Shown: positions 1 to 10,959, counted from the first letter of the stretch. The stretch is 64,000 nt of DNA from Tritrichomonas musculus (GCA_039105265.1 JAPFFF010000010.1:2356001-2420000), one strand, 5' to 3'. Numbers and translations are program-made. Notes: a model not told the origin generated them from the letters alone.

Positions 1-140
1 AGTTCAAGTACATTGTCGTTTTTCAATATTTCTATTAATTTTTTATACAACACTATACAAATGACCACACCATCAGATTTAAAGGTATGGAGTGGTTTTT
101 AAGCTTTCTAATGGTGTTTTTTGAATTCTACACCCAAAAA
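1..140 (+). repeat. Left terminal inverted repeat of the Polinton-like element
   Basis: This stretch is the reverse complement of 10960-11089, apart from a few substitutions and one short length difference. The repeat starts at or just before the first base of the window, because the base after its partner on the right (11090) could pair with one base outside. It reads inwards up to the sequence ACACCC near 135. Confidence 0.9.
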
Positions 141-231
141 TACGGTATTTCATCAGCAACTAATTTTGTGTTCCACCTAATCCTGCTCATATCTTGTTAT
201 GTGAGTAACGATAAAAAAATTAGAAAAGTTT

Positions 232-3200
232 TTAGAATTTGATCTTTCTTGTGAAAACCGGAATATTAATTTGTTGGTAAGAAGATGATTTCCTAAAACA
301 GTTAGCACCATCTAATAAATTAAATGTTATTTCCTCCCCGTGATACATCCTTTCATATAACTCCTCTACTGCAATATTCATTCGTTTACACTTGTTTAAT
401 ATACATTGCTTAGGAATTCCTTTCATTCTTATATGATAGCCTTCATTACCTTTTTCATCAACGAGGATATCAAGATAAGATTTCTTTCCTAATGCTATTA
501 ATTTTCTAGAATAAACTGATCCAATAGCACCTTCAAATGAATCGAAATCACAGTGGAATTGTGTCATTTTCTTACCTATTAATTCTTTATGGTATTTGTT
601 TTTAAAGATTTGTGCAATTCTCGGTACATCAATTTCTTTTAAATGAAGACTATCACAGTCAGTATAGTAGATGTCTATTCCATTTTGCTCAGCTGTACTC
701 ATTACCCTATTCATTAAATGTTTGCTCCATGACAAGACACTAGCACCAAAATGAGGTAAATTAAAATGACTGTTTATTGGTTTAACCTTCTTAACATATA
801 CATTATCAATTGACTTGTTCTCTATCACCTCTGTTATGTAATTATAGTTCTTCCATATATATTTAATGGCTTTATCTTTTGGTATACATTTAGTTTCAGT
901 TGTTGTTGCCTTTAGGATAGATTTTCCGTAAATGGAATTAAGAAGTAGTTTAATGGTTTGTTGCAATGGATTGTTAGCATCTTGGTATCTCCTTCTTAGA
1001 TTGAACAATTTCTCTATAAATACATTAATCTTGTTGTTGAATCCTTTGTCAAAGTAATATCCTCTAATAAACTCATAATCGAAATCATAAAACTCCATCA
1101 AGTCCATAAAAGCTCTCTTGTCTATGTAATAATTGTTGATAGGATTGTTGTTAAATATTTTTGACCCTTGATCATTCCTACTAAATATTTGACCAAATTT
1201 ATATGGTTTGTCAGCCTTGCACTTGATCTTCTTGATATTGATTTCAATGAAGAACTGATCAAAATCTAATAATTCTTTCGTAAACATATCCGATGGGCCC
1301 GCACGATTAGTACCTGAGGCCTCCAGGCGAATTACTTCAGGCACTCCTTTAGGTACACCAGACATAATACTCATTGCACTAGGATATAAACTGACTGCAT
1401 CAAAATCTTGTATCCTTTCCTCTATATATTGCTTTTCATTATTAGCTGTCATTGTTCTACCTCCACTAACACATCTCTGAATGAAGTTTTGTGGTTTACC
1501 ACTAAGTTGATAACACCCATCAAAGCAACCAAATTTATATGCATAATAGTAGCCAATAGAGCTAATGGATATAAAGTTATGGACATCAAGCATCTTTGTC
1601 TTCGTCTGCTTAAATACTTCTACCAGATCTCTATTAAATTTCTCTACTCCCTTCATTAATACTATGCAATCCAGTTTGCAATAATAGATAGCATACTTCA
1701 TAATATCAATAGCTCCTCCAACATATGCACCACAAGCTTTTGCATTATCTATTAATTGCTTCCAGTCTTGTTTTATCTGTGTCAATGGTTTCTTGTCTTG
1801 GTTCTCTAAGTAATACTGTAGTTGAAATTCAAGCGCAGAGACAGTTTTCCTATTTATGTTCCTTTCAGTATATATTTTATATGCCATTACCTCTTTATGA
1901 ACTGGTAACTGAAACATCTTACCAAATGAAGCTAATGCAGCAGGGATGATAGAGTAGCTATTGCGGAAAGTTAATCTCTTGTTAGGTTTATACTTTGTCA
2001 TGACTATTTGCAGAATCGTTCCACTTCTCTCTGTTATTTGTACATCCCATCCAGGAGTATTTATAAAGAAACAAGCATCATATTTAAGGTTATGGAAGTA
2101 AATGAGAGAATTGTTCTCCAATGACTTTAGTAATCTGTCAGCAATATTCTCCCCATCAAATATCATTTTATGAATTAACTCTTTGGTCCTGTACACAGTA
2201 ATATTTAGATAAGGCATATGGGGTGATACAGTGGTATTAGTTTCAAAATCAGAATAATAAATCCTACTCCACTCTCTCTCCTTTTTCGTCTCTGATGAAT
2301 CTATTAGTTTACAGCACAATTCAGGATCATATTCAAGGTCTGTATAATCCGCTAAGTGAGAGTTGTATTCATTCGTTGCTAAGATATTCATTTCACAGGA
2401 CTTTATTTCTCTGAACTTTCCTTCTTTAAATAGCTTGCGAAATATTGCCATAGGTTTAACACCATTTAGGGGTTTATATATCATGTAATGGTTCTTGTAC
2501 AGTAATAAGTCAACAATTCGGTCAAACTCTTTGGCCCATGGTCTCTTTCTGGTATCTATTTTTATTTCTTGTTGGTTTACTACATCTTTTCCCTCATTAA
2601 TCCTTCTTACAACAAAATGGCATTTAAACTGCTTGGCTATATCGTATATCAAGTTATTGGGGATTAACCTAGTCTTGACCATAAAGCGTAAATAATTAAT
2701 TTCCTCATCAGTGAATACTCCAGACTGAATGCAAGCATATACCAAACAATTGTCTTTATAGTTCTTCTTATCAACTGTCTTGAATATTTGGTACTGTGAT
2801 AAGTCTAAATCAGAAAGATTAATATAAGGGAAGAATCCACCTTCTGGATTATCGCGATAATCTTCGTCGACTTCAACTTCTTCTTCATACAACTTACCTT
2901 TATTATCTTCTTTATTAATAGTGAATGATGTTTGCTTGCCTCTCTTTCTATTTTTAATGAAGAGCAACTGGTATTTTGCAGGGATGAATACATTGCCAAC
3001 CCAAGGATTATTGTCTGAACAGTCATCATTCAAGTCTATTGTCCCTGATATATGTCCTATTGTTGAATCTAATCTTCGTGCCTTGGAAAGTGTAAACCAT
3101 TTGTATTCCTCACCACCTAATGATTCGCTTTTTACTACTATATTCTTCTTGTTCTCTTTGTGTAATTGTCTTAATGTTTCAGTGAAAGCAAGTCTCTTAT

Positions 3201-3384
3201 CTTCATCATCACCTATATCTATGTCAAATGATATTTCTTTCTTAGCCTTGGTCATGAATTCTTTCAAATATTTCTTGAACTTTCGTTTGTCTCTTACGTC
3301 TTTCACCCTTTGCTTATACTCTTTTCTTGCTTCCGTTCTTGCAGTCGAATAGAGGTCAACTGATATATCAAAGAGGTATGTCAT
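232..3384 (-). CDS. Protein-primed family B DNA polymerase
   Basis: This 1050-residue protein is a replicative DNA polymerase of the protein-primed B family, as in Polintons, adenoviruses and linear plasmids, which starts synthesis from a terminal protein. The exonuclease motifs are visible: DFETN near residue 380 (Exo I), HNLKYDACFF some 60 residues later (Exo II) and YYCKLD (Exo III). The polymerase motifs follow: DFDAVSLYPS near 660 (motif A), LLLNSIYGK near 817 (motif B) and YYTDCDSLH near 908 (motif C). About 370 residues precede Exo I, the place where a terminal-protein or OTU-like domain sits in relatives; I cannot assign that part. The ATG at 3384 is followed by an uninterrupted frame. 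It is divergent from the small gene at 3440 with 55 bp between the starts. The family call is firm; activity is inferred. Confidence 0.93.
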   Translation of the reverse strand: MTYLFDISVDLYSTARTEARKEYKQRVKDVRDKRKFKKYLKEFMTKAKKEISFDIDIGDDEDKRLAFTETLRQLHKENKKNIVVKSESLGGEEYKWFTLSKARRLDSTIGHISGTIDLNDDCSDNNPWVGNVFIPAKYQLLFIKNRKRGKQTSFTINKEDNKGKLYEEEVEVDEDYRDNPEGGFFPYINLSDLDLSQYQIFKTVDKKNYKDNCLVYACIQSGVFTDEEINYLRFMVKTRLIPNNLIYDIAKQFKCHFVVRRINEGKDVVNQQEIKIDTRKRPWAKEFDRIVDLLLYKNHYMIYKPLNGVKPMAIFRKLFKEGKFREIKSCEMNILATNEYNSHLADYTDLEYDPELCCKLIDSSETKKEREWSRIYYSDFETNTTVSPHMPYLNITVYRTKELIHKMIFDGENIADRLLKSLENNSLIYFHNLKYDACFFINTPGWDVQITERSGTILQIVMTKYKPNKRLTFRNSYSIIPAALASFGKMFQLPVHKEVMAYKIYTERNINRKTVSALEFQLQYYLENQDKKPLTQIKQDWKQLIDNAKACGAYVGGAIDIMKYAIYYCKLDCIVLMKGVEKFNRDLVEVFKQTKTKMLDVHNFISISSIGYYYAYKFGCFDGCYQLSGKPQNFIQRCVSGGRTMTANNEKQYIEERIQDFDAVSLYPSAMSIMSGVPKGVPEVIRLEASGTNRAGPSDMFTKELLDFDQFFIEINIKKIKCKADKPYKFGQIFSRNDQGSKIFNNNPINNYYIDKRAFMDLMEFYDFDYEFIRGYYFDKGFNNKINVFIEKLFNLRRRYQDANNPLQQTIKLLLNSIYGKSILKATTTETKCIPKDKAIKYIWKNYNYITEVIENKSIDNVYVKKVKPINSHFNLPHFGASVLSWSKHLMNRVMSTAEQNGIDIYYTDCDSLHLKEIDVPRIAQIFKNKYHKELIGKKMTQFHCDFDSFEGAIGSVYSRKLIALGKKSYLDILVDEKGNEGYHIRMKGIPKQCILNKCKRMNIAVEELYERMYHGEEITFNLLDGANCFRKSSSYQQINIPVFTRKIKF

Positions 3385-3439
3385 TTAAGTGTAAATAAGA
3401 AATAAAAAAATATCACGCTAAATATTTATTAACCCTAAA

Positions 3440-3763
3440 ATGGTAGAATACATATATTTGATTCGTGAAAGGGAATTTTCTTATTCTAATCAACCTGTAT
3501 ACAAAATTGGTAGAACAAATAAGATTGCAACAAGAATGGGACAATATCCAAAAGACAGCGAAGTATATATAATTGAAGCAGTAAGTGATTCAGTAAAAGT
3601 GGAAAAAGAATTAATAACAATATTTGAAGAAAATTATACGAGAGCAAAAACAAGAGATGGAACAGCATTTATAGGTAATGAGTACTTTGTTGGGAATGTG
3701 AATGAAATGATATATATTATTAGGACTTATATCCAATATCATTGTCCCAGAGCTATCATTTAG
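3440..3763 (+). CDS. Small GIY-YIG / T5orf172-like protein
   Basis: A 107-residue protein that opens with EYIYLIREREF and continues with VYKIGRT and then RMGQYPKDSEV. This resembles the short T5orf172/GIY-YIG-like proteins common in large DNA viruses and mobile elements, where the domain can be a nuclease. The first half carries the recognisable YIYLI...YKIGRT core, and a charged helix follows (SVKVEKELITIFEENY). The start ATG at 3440 faces the polymerase gene across a 55-bp gap, which suggests a shared two-way promoter. Its 3' end overlaps the converging gene by 8 bp. Nuclease activity is not shown; the domain call is from motif reading only. Confidence 0.65.
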   Translation: MVEYIYLIREREFSYSNQPVYKIGRTNKIATRMGQYPKDSEVYIIEAVSDSVKVEKELITIFEENYTRAKTRDGTAFIGNEYFVGNVNEMIYIIRTYIQYHCPRAII

Positions 3764-4487
3764 TAAGGATGTCATATATATCAGCCTCTTGGCTTGGTTT
3801 TATTTTTAAGGTAATGAAGAGAGGAGATTTTAATATTACTGGTTGAAACATGAAATCGACTAATCTCATTTCCAAATATTTTAATGAATCCGTATTAACT
3901 TTTATTTTTATTGGCTTAGTCATGTCATAGTTAACTATCATTGCCTCTTGATCCATTATCATTGTGTCAATGTTTGCTATAATGCTTGGAGTATATTCTT
4001 GGTCTCCAATTGATGAATGAGTTGCTACCCCCTGTAATGAAACTAAATACAACTTATTGGCAAAATCAAGTATAGGTAGATCAGGTACATTTTTTTCTTC
4101 ATTAGCTTTTACATCAAATTCCTTGCAGTTGAACAAACCAGTAATCAATTTCGCTCTATGACTTCCTTCCTTGAATGTAATATTTTCAGTAGGTGTTAAT
4201 GATATGGTTCTGTTATTGATATTCTTAAACTCAATTGTTTTCTGACACAGGTTTAGAAATTTGACTAGATATCCAAATGAATAGGCATACATTTCCTCGA
4301 AATCAATTCGTACCTCATCATTAGCTGTTTCAAATATTAAATAATCTTCTGCAGTTGTCATCAATATGTTGGCTTTGGTGTTGATAGATGAAACATAGTA
4401 CTTCACGTATGGACATTTCCATGGGATATCAATATTAAGTCTTACCGTATTATAATTACCTGGTTGACTCTGAACACTATACAACAT
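3756..4487 (-). CDS. Probable penton-like (single jelly-roll) minor structural protein
   Basis: A 243-residue protein without an enzyme motif, rich in alternating short beta-type segments. Its C-terminus, with MRLVDFMFQPVILKSP and then LFITLKIKP, resembles the closing strands of Polinton minor capsid proteins, which are single jelly-rolls of about this size. The length and the position beside the fibre-like gene fit a vertex protein to which fibres attach. This is an inference: no diagnostic signature is present and a structure-based comparison was not possible. The ATG at 4487 lies only 18 bp from the start of the divergent fibre-like gene, so the two are probably expressed together. Confidence 0.45.
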   Translation of the reverse strand: MLYSVQSQPGNYNTVRLNIDIPWKCPYVKYYVSSINTKANILMTTAEDYLIFETANDEVRIDFEEMYAYSFGYLVKFLNLCQKTIEFKNINNRTISLTPTENITFKEGSHRAKLITGLFNCKEFDVKANEEKNVPDLPILDFANKLYLVSLQGVATHSSIGDQEYTPSIIANIDTMIMDQEAMIVNYDMTKPIKIKVNTDSLKYLEMRLVDFMFQPVILKSPLFITLKIKPSQEADIYDILTK

Positions 4488-4505
4488 AATTTAATTTCAG
4501 ATAAA

Positions 4506-7500
4506 ATGTCTTTGGCACTGTATTCTGCAAAGAGCAAGGTGGCATCTAAACTTAAAGCAAATGGTTTTGAAATATGTGAAGGAGAAGATGAAGATGGAAA
4601 TGAACAAATAAATATTACTCAAGATGATAAACCAAATGAATACCCAAAATTTAATTGTCTATACAATAAAGCTGAAGTTGATGCAAGAGTGGTAAACGAT
4701 TACATTGAAAATGGAGGCAGTCTTGAAGGATTCGGCGACGTTCCAATAACTGAAAAATCTACACAAATACTTGAATATAGAGCGCCAGAAAATATATTGA
4801 TGGAAGTGAAATCAGAACAAGTAGAGTCCAACAGAGAGCTTATCAAAGATGAATTATGTGTTAATACATTCAATGACATTATCGAAGCGGAATCAAAAAC
4901 CTGTGAAGCTGTCCATGATATGTACAACGAATTGATGTGTGCAGCTGACGGATATGAACAAGTAGTATTGGATGAAGATAAAGGGCAATGTGATGTTATA
5001 AAGTATGTTCAAACTCCTACTGCACCACCAAAACCTTCTCCAACTGAACCTTTCCTTCATTACAAACCATTTTATAATTTAGCTGATATGTTGATGAATA
5101 TTATGAAGAATGAAAAAAAGAATCAATCCATAAAAAGGATATTATATGATGTATTTAACGAAACAAACTTAACAAAGATAATAAATGGAACAAAGCAATA
5201 TCATTACAATCCTGAAAATCATACTCTTCAAACAATAGGATATAAATATAAAAATAGTACAGAAGAAGTTAAAGCAGACCAGTTAGTGGAGGTAAGCAGC
5301 CCTGGTGAATTCATCGATATCTATACGCAAAACCAAAAAGATAATTACTTAAATTATCCAAAAATAATTCAAAATCTATTGTTATCTAGTGTTCTTGGAT
5401 ATGGGCTGGCATCGGCTCTAAAACTATTTACGACATCATTAACTGTAGACCATACAATAAAAGTTGACAATATCGATGGTACAAAAGTAAAGGTCAGTTT
5501 AAATCAATTCCTAAATGATGTCCAGCTGAATATAAATAATATAATAGTATCATTAAACTATTGGGCTGATTATTGTTCAAAAATAAAATCATGCAATTGT
5601 AATCAAGATGGAGAGAATAATTTTGAAGATGAGAACGATGCTATATTTGTTGAATTGTTAGCTGATTTGTATGATAGAGTGGATGAGGTTCAAGACCATC
5701 TTCAGGTACATGATATTAGTCGTTTACATTTTGACAACCAGGCCCAATTGGCTCAATCACAGGTAGTTGACTTTTCGATTTACAATAATAATGATGGTAT
5801 AAATGATTTGGTAAATCAATATCAAAAACAAAATCAGCAGATTGATGCAAATATAAAGCATACCAATTTCATGAATGATAGGTCTTTTGATGTTGAACAT
5901 GATGAAATATATTATTGGTCAGCCCTCTTTCATAGATGGGTTTTATTAACTGAGAGTGGGTATTCATTAGATGATTTCCCTTCTGGCTGGAGAACAAATA
6001 GAAGCTTTGATGCGCCTCCTTCATTTATATTTGATGTGGACAGACAAAACTGGATTCAAATTATGATTACCGATTTTGATAATAAATGTCAAGGTTGGAG
6101 GAATAATGAAGATAGAATGAGTGTGGCTGTCTATACAGCCTTTATGGCTAACAATACAAAAAACAAAGAAGGTGATATTATATGGGATGAAAATGAAAAT
6201 GAATGGATTTACTGCAATAGTGCTGTTAGTCCTTTGAGTATTGACATCGGCACACCACCAAAACAGCCTGATGACTCTGTTTCTATTCCAGGTTCAGATA
6301 GTGAATCATTCAAGAAAGCTTTAGAAGTATATGGAAGCAATTATATTGAGCCACCAAATAACTATCAGTTTAAAAAAGAAAAACCAGTATATGGTGATGT
6401 TAATATCAAAGCAAATCTAAATATCAATGGATTGATTAATGGTGTAGATATATCGAATTTATCATCAGGTGATTCTAATTTTACGATTGAATCAGGATTA
6501 GCAGATTTATTTATTGAAAATGGAATGATAACACAAATAACAGATACCATTAATAATATTGACTGTAATATTTTAATTATTGATGTACCTGAAGAAAGAA
6601 AGAATGGTTTCTTAAATTGGAACAGACCAATATTTAAAATTGTTTTAAGAAAGAATGTTATTTACGATGAAGAAGGAAGATACATTAAAGAATTTTACAT
6701 CTCTTCGAGAAATAAAAAAATAGTCTGTCCAGTCATTACGTATGATATAGACCAAAAATATTGCATCATAAATGATAACTCTTTTACTATGACTCGTTCA
6801 ATAGGACCTGCTGACCAAAGCAAATTAGATGGAAAATTTTTTATAGCATTTGATAAAAGATTACCATTCGATCCACGTACATTATATATTAATGGTGATT
6901 TAAGTATTATGAACCAATTCACTCCAACTGCATTAAAAACTGATAAAGCAATTAAATGTTCTGTTATCGAGGCTGATAATGCACTCAAATTACATAAATC
7001 GGATGTTCATTATTTCTATAAACCATCAATAATTACAGAAGATAATGAATTTTATAAAATGGTGTTCTCAGTTGATTCAAATTATAATATACCAAGTAAT
7101 TTAGAATTCATTTTCAAAGAATATTGTTTTGGCAATACATGGTCTTTAATGTGGAAAAACGATGATAATAACGCTAATAAAGGATATTGGACAGGTTATA
7201 ATTGTCAAGGATGTTATAATAAAAGTATTAAAACATTGTGTCAAACTACATGCAGATTATATGGATTAACAGCATCAGCATATGCTTTATGTACGGGAGC
7301 AATAATTATGGTCAAAGATGATGAACTAAATAATAAAATAGTAGAGAAAGATGACAAAGGATTAATGCATGCTCTTTGGAATGTATGCACTAGAGAATTC
7401 AAGGTGTTATTAAAAGATGGAACAGAAAAAGATGCTTCAGATTATCATTTTCAACTAAGAATAAGCATTGATAATGCGGGAAAAATATTTAACAATACAT

Positions 7501-10500
7501 CATATCCTAAATATTCAACTCTACCTGTTTATGTTTCATGTGTTGAATGGCAAAATTATTACAAGAATCCTAATGCTATTAAAGATTTGCTCAAGACATT
7601 TGAAAGAGGAGTATTATATTTAACACTACGTGATTCTTCTGATTCCATGAGATTGACATTTAGATTTAGTGATGAAGTTAATAGTACAGTAGATGTGTAT
7701 CAATATAATAAAGCAAAGGATTGTGTTTGCATAGGAATATATGCAGAATATGATACAATAGATAGAATTCCATATAAATGGAGTGATTCAAATATTGATA
7801 CAACAAAAAAAGATGTAGAACTATATCTAAGGAAAGATTTAGTTGATCCAATCGAAGAAGTTAATTGGGATTCAACAACAAATGCATTTAAATACATAAT
7901 AGACCAACAGTTTTATGATATAAGACCAAACCCAAATGCCGCAACAACTCTTTATACTGACTATAATATCACTTCATCCAAAATCATTACTGCAGATAAC
8001 ATTACAACGATGAGAAGTGATTTAAATGTTTTGACAAATAATTTTGATGTTGTTTCATATGATGTCAAGGATATTACATCAAAAGTAGATACATTAAGAA
8101 GTGAAATGACTGAGCAACAAAATAAAACTCAATATTTAAAGTCTGAAACAGATAAACTAGAAATAATGGCAGGAGTTGCGTTAGCAATAGGAGCAACAGG
8201 TACGTTAATGGGAGGTTTATCATTAACAGAAACAGGTATTAGTTTTGGCTTCAATGGTATTAATGGTTCTGTTAGATGTATTGTTGAATCAGGAGAAAGA
8301 TGGTTTGGTTATGCTAATGAATTACCATTACATTTATTAAGTAGAAGCATTAAAACTGATTTAACTCCATTAATTGATTGGTGTAATGAAGACATAAAAG
8401 AGTTGACATATGATGCTAATGAAGATACAAGTGTTCCTAGTGTTGCGGGTGTGTTCAATATATGTAATAATGTTGTGCAAGCAATGAAACCAACATTTAA
8501 AATGTTATGTAATGCTATCAATGAAATAAATAATGACTATATTTCAAAGAATGAATTGGTTAGAGATGACATAATAGATGTTGTTGGTAAATTTGTTAAT
8601 GGCGAGGTTCATTTGGAGGCTGAAGATGTTATCACAGATGGAACAATTAAAGCACGATTTTTGGTGCAAAAAGTTAGTGAATACAATGATGTTGATTATG
8701 AAGAGAATATAGTTACTATTAATATTACTGGTGGAACAATTAATTACCAAGGAACAACTGATTTTCCTAGCTGCACTATGAATGACAAAACATTTGTTAT
8801 ATCAAACCCAAATAAACATAGGGTTAGTGGAATCAGCATCAAAGAAAATACATGCATGAGACATATGGACTTTACACTAAATGATTTGGCATATACTTGT
8901 GATATAGATGCTTTACATAAGAAGATAGATACATTAAATGATTTTACAAATTCAAATATAATTAATAATGTTGTATCTAAAACTGAATTGACTAGAGAAG
9001 ATACTATTGATGTAGTTGCAGAAACTGATGGTACAACGATTACTTTAACTGCTGAAGATACCATAAGCAATGGCATGATTGTATTTAGAATATATTTAGC
9101 AAATGCTCAAAAAAATTGCTACTTCAGGTTTGAGGAAAGTGAGATAACAGAATATAAAGGAGTATCAGAAAACATAACATTAGGGGATATCGTTATTAAA
9201 CCTCTAGCAAGAAGTGAAGAATTTAGGGCATCATGGTTAAATACTTACGAGAAGAATGGTAATAGAATTACCATACATAGTACTCATACATCTAAAATAA
9301 CAGGGGTTGTAATTCAAGGAAATTCATGTACGAGGAATATGACATTTACAACAAATGATTTAGCATATACTTGTGATATAGATGCATTACATAAAAAGAT
9401 TGATGCTTTGGCTGCTAATTCACATAATAATGATGCTGCTATGGCATCAATATTAGATGATTTTCCGACTGTTGATGAAGTTAATTCAGCGTTAGATGAA
9501 ATAAAAAATAGTATGGTTAATATGGATAACCTGTATACGAAAGAAGAAGCGGATGCAAAATATGCTTTGAAAAGTGAAATCCCTGAAATTCCTGATGATT
9601 ATGCGACAATCGACGATCTGGATCAATATGCCTTGAAGAAAGACGTCTCCAAATATCGAGAGAAAAAGGATTTGATATATAAAGATGCTGTCGATGTGCC
9701 TTTTGAAAATGTCCGAGATAGTGAAGGAAGGTGGGAAGCCAAAATAAAAATGACTAGGGGAACTCGTCTTGTTGGAACGATTACTGATGCTGGCGTGGTC
9801 AAGAATTTTGATTTTCTGTTTGATTATAATGAAACTGTACCTGAGAATTCCGATATTTATTACAGTATAGAAATTGATGGAACAACTTATAACATAAATT
9901 ATTATCCAAATGAGGGTGATGATTGGTGCTTTTATATCGAAAGCGAAACAGGAAATTTAGATACAAAATTAACACTAGCGGAAAAAATAATTAAACAAGA
10001 TGAAATAGTTTTGAAAACAGATAATCGAATCGATTTAGAGAAAACTTTTGAGAATGCTTTGGTTGAATTCATCAAAAATGATAGATACAAGAATATTTCT
10101 GATAATCCAAAAACATATATTGGTTATTTCTATTTTGTTAATGGAGAATTTGAACTCAGATTTAAATTTATTCCAAGAAATTTCAATGACAAATATATGA
10201 TTTTACAATATGATTCTGCTGATGGTGAATTTTGTATTGTATTGCTATTGAACATTTATTCAAACTCTGGAACATTCATCATTTTTTCAAAAGTTGGAGA
10301 ATTTAAATATAGAATCGTGAAAGATTTAACCATTGAAACTGTTTATGATGAAAAATATAGAAATAATGTTTCAAAAGTTTATTGTACCTTTGATGGTTTT
10401 GTAAATATTAGTTCGTCTGTTGATGATTATATGGAAGACATAAATGGTTATTCTGATATTAAATATTTCAAAGTTGTTAGATCAAATGAAAAGTATCCTG

Positions 10501-10925
10501 TTGAAGATGTTCTTGGATTATTTATGGACTTCTTTGTTTCATTCAAGAATCATAAAGATGAAGAAAATGAATGGAAAATATTTTATTCTGGCTTTGTTGA
10601 TTGTGATATTCAATGGATTGATGAATTAACAGGAATCAATTATGATTCACACAAAAATATTTTAACGATTAGTGTCGAGTTCGATTCTGATGCATATGAA
10701 TTGTTAATAATATTTAAAGAGAAGAGTGGTGAAAAACATTTTGTGAGAATTCTCCACGGATCAAAGATTGCTTTACTCGATGAAATATATGGATCAAAGA
10801 AAGTAAAAGTTGTTCAATATCAAGCTACAGATGATAAATATGACTTTAATGTAAGAATGAATTTAGATCAATATCTAGACAGACAGATTTACATTAAGCA
10901 ATTGAAATGGAATGTGTATCAATAA
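4506..10925 (+). CDS. Giant fibre-like structural or attachment protein of the element
   Basis: The frame is open from 4464, but the first ATG is at 4506 (M-S-L-A-L-Y), giving 2139 residues. The protein looks like a viral fibre or spike. It has long Asn-rich beta-type regions, a phrase typical of phage tail fibres (NINGLINGVDISNLSS, near residue 650), a predicted coiled coil (TSKVDTLRSEMTEQQNKTQY, near 1195), then a Gly/Ala-rich hydrophobic stretch (IMAGVALAIGATGTLMGG). About 135 residues are repeated twice in the C-terminal half (DNA about 8560-8940 and 8980-9410), both ending with NDLAYTCDIDALHKKID. After these comes a heptad segment with YALKSEIPEIPDDYATIDDL of the kind that trimerises fibre proteins. 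No enzyme domain was recognised. A role in attachment is inferred from architecture. Confidence 0.6.
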   Translation: MSLALYSAKSKVASKLKANGFEICEGEDEDGNEQINITQDDKPNEYPKFNCLYNKAEVDARVVNDYIENGGSLEGFGDVPITEKSTQILEYRAPENILMEVKSEQVESNRELIKDELCVNTFNDIIEAESKTCEAVHDMYNELMCAADGYEQVVLDEDKGQCDVIKYVQTPTAPPKPSPTEPFLHYKPFYNLADMLMNIMKNEKKNQSIKRILYDVFNETNLTKIINGTKQYHYNPENHTLQTIGYKYKNSTEEVKADQLVEVSSPGEFIDIYTQNQKDNYLNYPKIIQNLLLSSVLGYGLASALKLFTTSLTVDHTIKVDNIDGTKVKVSLNQFLNDVQLNINNIIVSLNYWADYCSKIKSCNCNQDGENNFEDENDAIFVELLADLYDRVDEVQDHLQVHDISRLHFDNQAQLAQSQVVDFSIYNNNDGINDLVNQYQKQNQQIDANIKHTNFMNDRSFDVEHDEIYYWSALFHRWVLLTESGYSLDDFPSGWRTNRSFDAPPSFIFDVDRQNWIQIMITDFDNKCQGWRNNEDRMSVAVYTAFMANNTKNKEGDIIWDENENEWIYCNSAVSPLSIDIGTPPKQPDDSVSIPGSDSESFKKALEVYGSNYIEPPNNYQFKKEKPVYGDVNIKANLNINGLINGVDISNLSSGDSNFTIESGLADLFIENGMITQITDTINNIDCNILIIDVPEERKNGFLNWNRPIFKIVLRKNVIYDEEGRYIKEFYISSRNKKIVCPVITYDIDQKYCIINDNSFTMTRSIGPADQSKLDGKFFIAFDKRLPFDPRTLYINGDLSIMNQFTPTALKTDKAIKCSVIEADNALKLHKSDVHYFYKPSIITEDNEFYKMVFSVDSNYNIPSNLEFIFKEYCFGNTWSLMWKNDDNNANKGYWTGYNCQGCYNKSIKTLCQTTCRLYGLTASAYALCTGAIIMVKDDELNNKIVEKDDKGLMHALWNVCTREFKVLLKDGTEKDASDYHFQLRISIDNAGKIFNNTSYPKYSTLPVYVSCVEWQNYYKNPNAIKDLLKTFERGVLYLTLRDSSDSMRLTFRFSDEVNSTVDVYQYNKAKDCVCIGIYAEYDTIDRIPYKWSDSNIDTTKKDVELYLRKDLVDPIEEVNWDSTTNAFKYIIDQQFYDIRPNPNAATTLYTDYNITSSKIITADNITTMRSDLNVLTNNFDVVSYDVKDITSKVDTLRSEMTEQQNKTQYLKSETDKLEIMAGVALAIGATGTLMGGLSLTETGISFGFNGINGSVRCIVESGERWFGYANELPLHLLSRSIKTDLTPLIDWCNEDIKELTYDANEDTSVPSVAGVFNICNNVVQAMKPTFKMLCNAINEINNDYISKNELVRDDIIDVVGKFVNGEVHLEAEDVITDGTIKARFLVQKVSEYNDVDYEENIVTINITGGTINYQGTTDFPSCTMNDKTFVISNPNKHRVSGISIKENTCMRHMDFTLNDLAYTCDIDALHKKIDTLNDFTNSNIINNVVSKTELTREDTIDVVAETDGTTITLTAEDTISNGMIVFRIYLANAQKNCYFRFEESEITEYKGVSENITLGDIVIKPLARSEEFRASWLNTYEKNGNRITIHSTHTSKITGVVIQGNSCTRNMTFTTNDLAYTCDIDALHKKIDALAANSHNNDAAMASILDDFPTVDEVNSALDEIKNSMVNMDNLYTKEEADAKYALKSEIPEIPDDYATIDDLDQYALKKDVSKYREKKDLIYKDAVDVPFENVRDSEGRWEAKIKMTRGTRLVGTITDAGVVKNFDFLFDYNETVPENSDIYYSIEIDGTTYNINYYPNEGDDWCFYIESETGNLDTKLTLAEKIIKQDEIVLKTDNRIDLEKTFENALVEFIKNDRYKNISDNPKTYIGYFYFVNGEFELRFKFIPRNFNDKYMILQYDSADGEFCIVLLLNIYSNSGTFIIFSKVGEFKYRIVKDLTIETVYDEKYRNNVSKVYCTFDGFVNISSSVDDYMEDINGYSDIKYFKVVRSNEKYPVEDVLGLFMDFFVSFKNHKDEENEWKIFYSGFVDCDIQWIDELTGINYDSHKNILTISVEFDSDAYELLIIFKEKSGEKHFVRILHGSKIALLDEIYGSKKVKVVQYQATDDKYDFNVRMNLDQYLDRQIYIKQLKWNVYQ

Positions 10926-10959
10926 AAGTTCGATCTTATACAACAACATATTTCAATAT

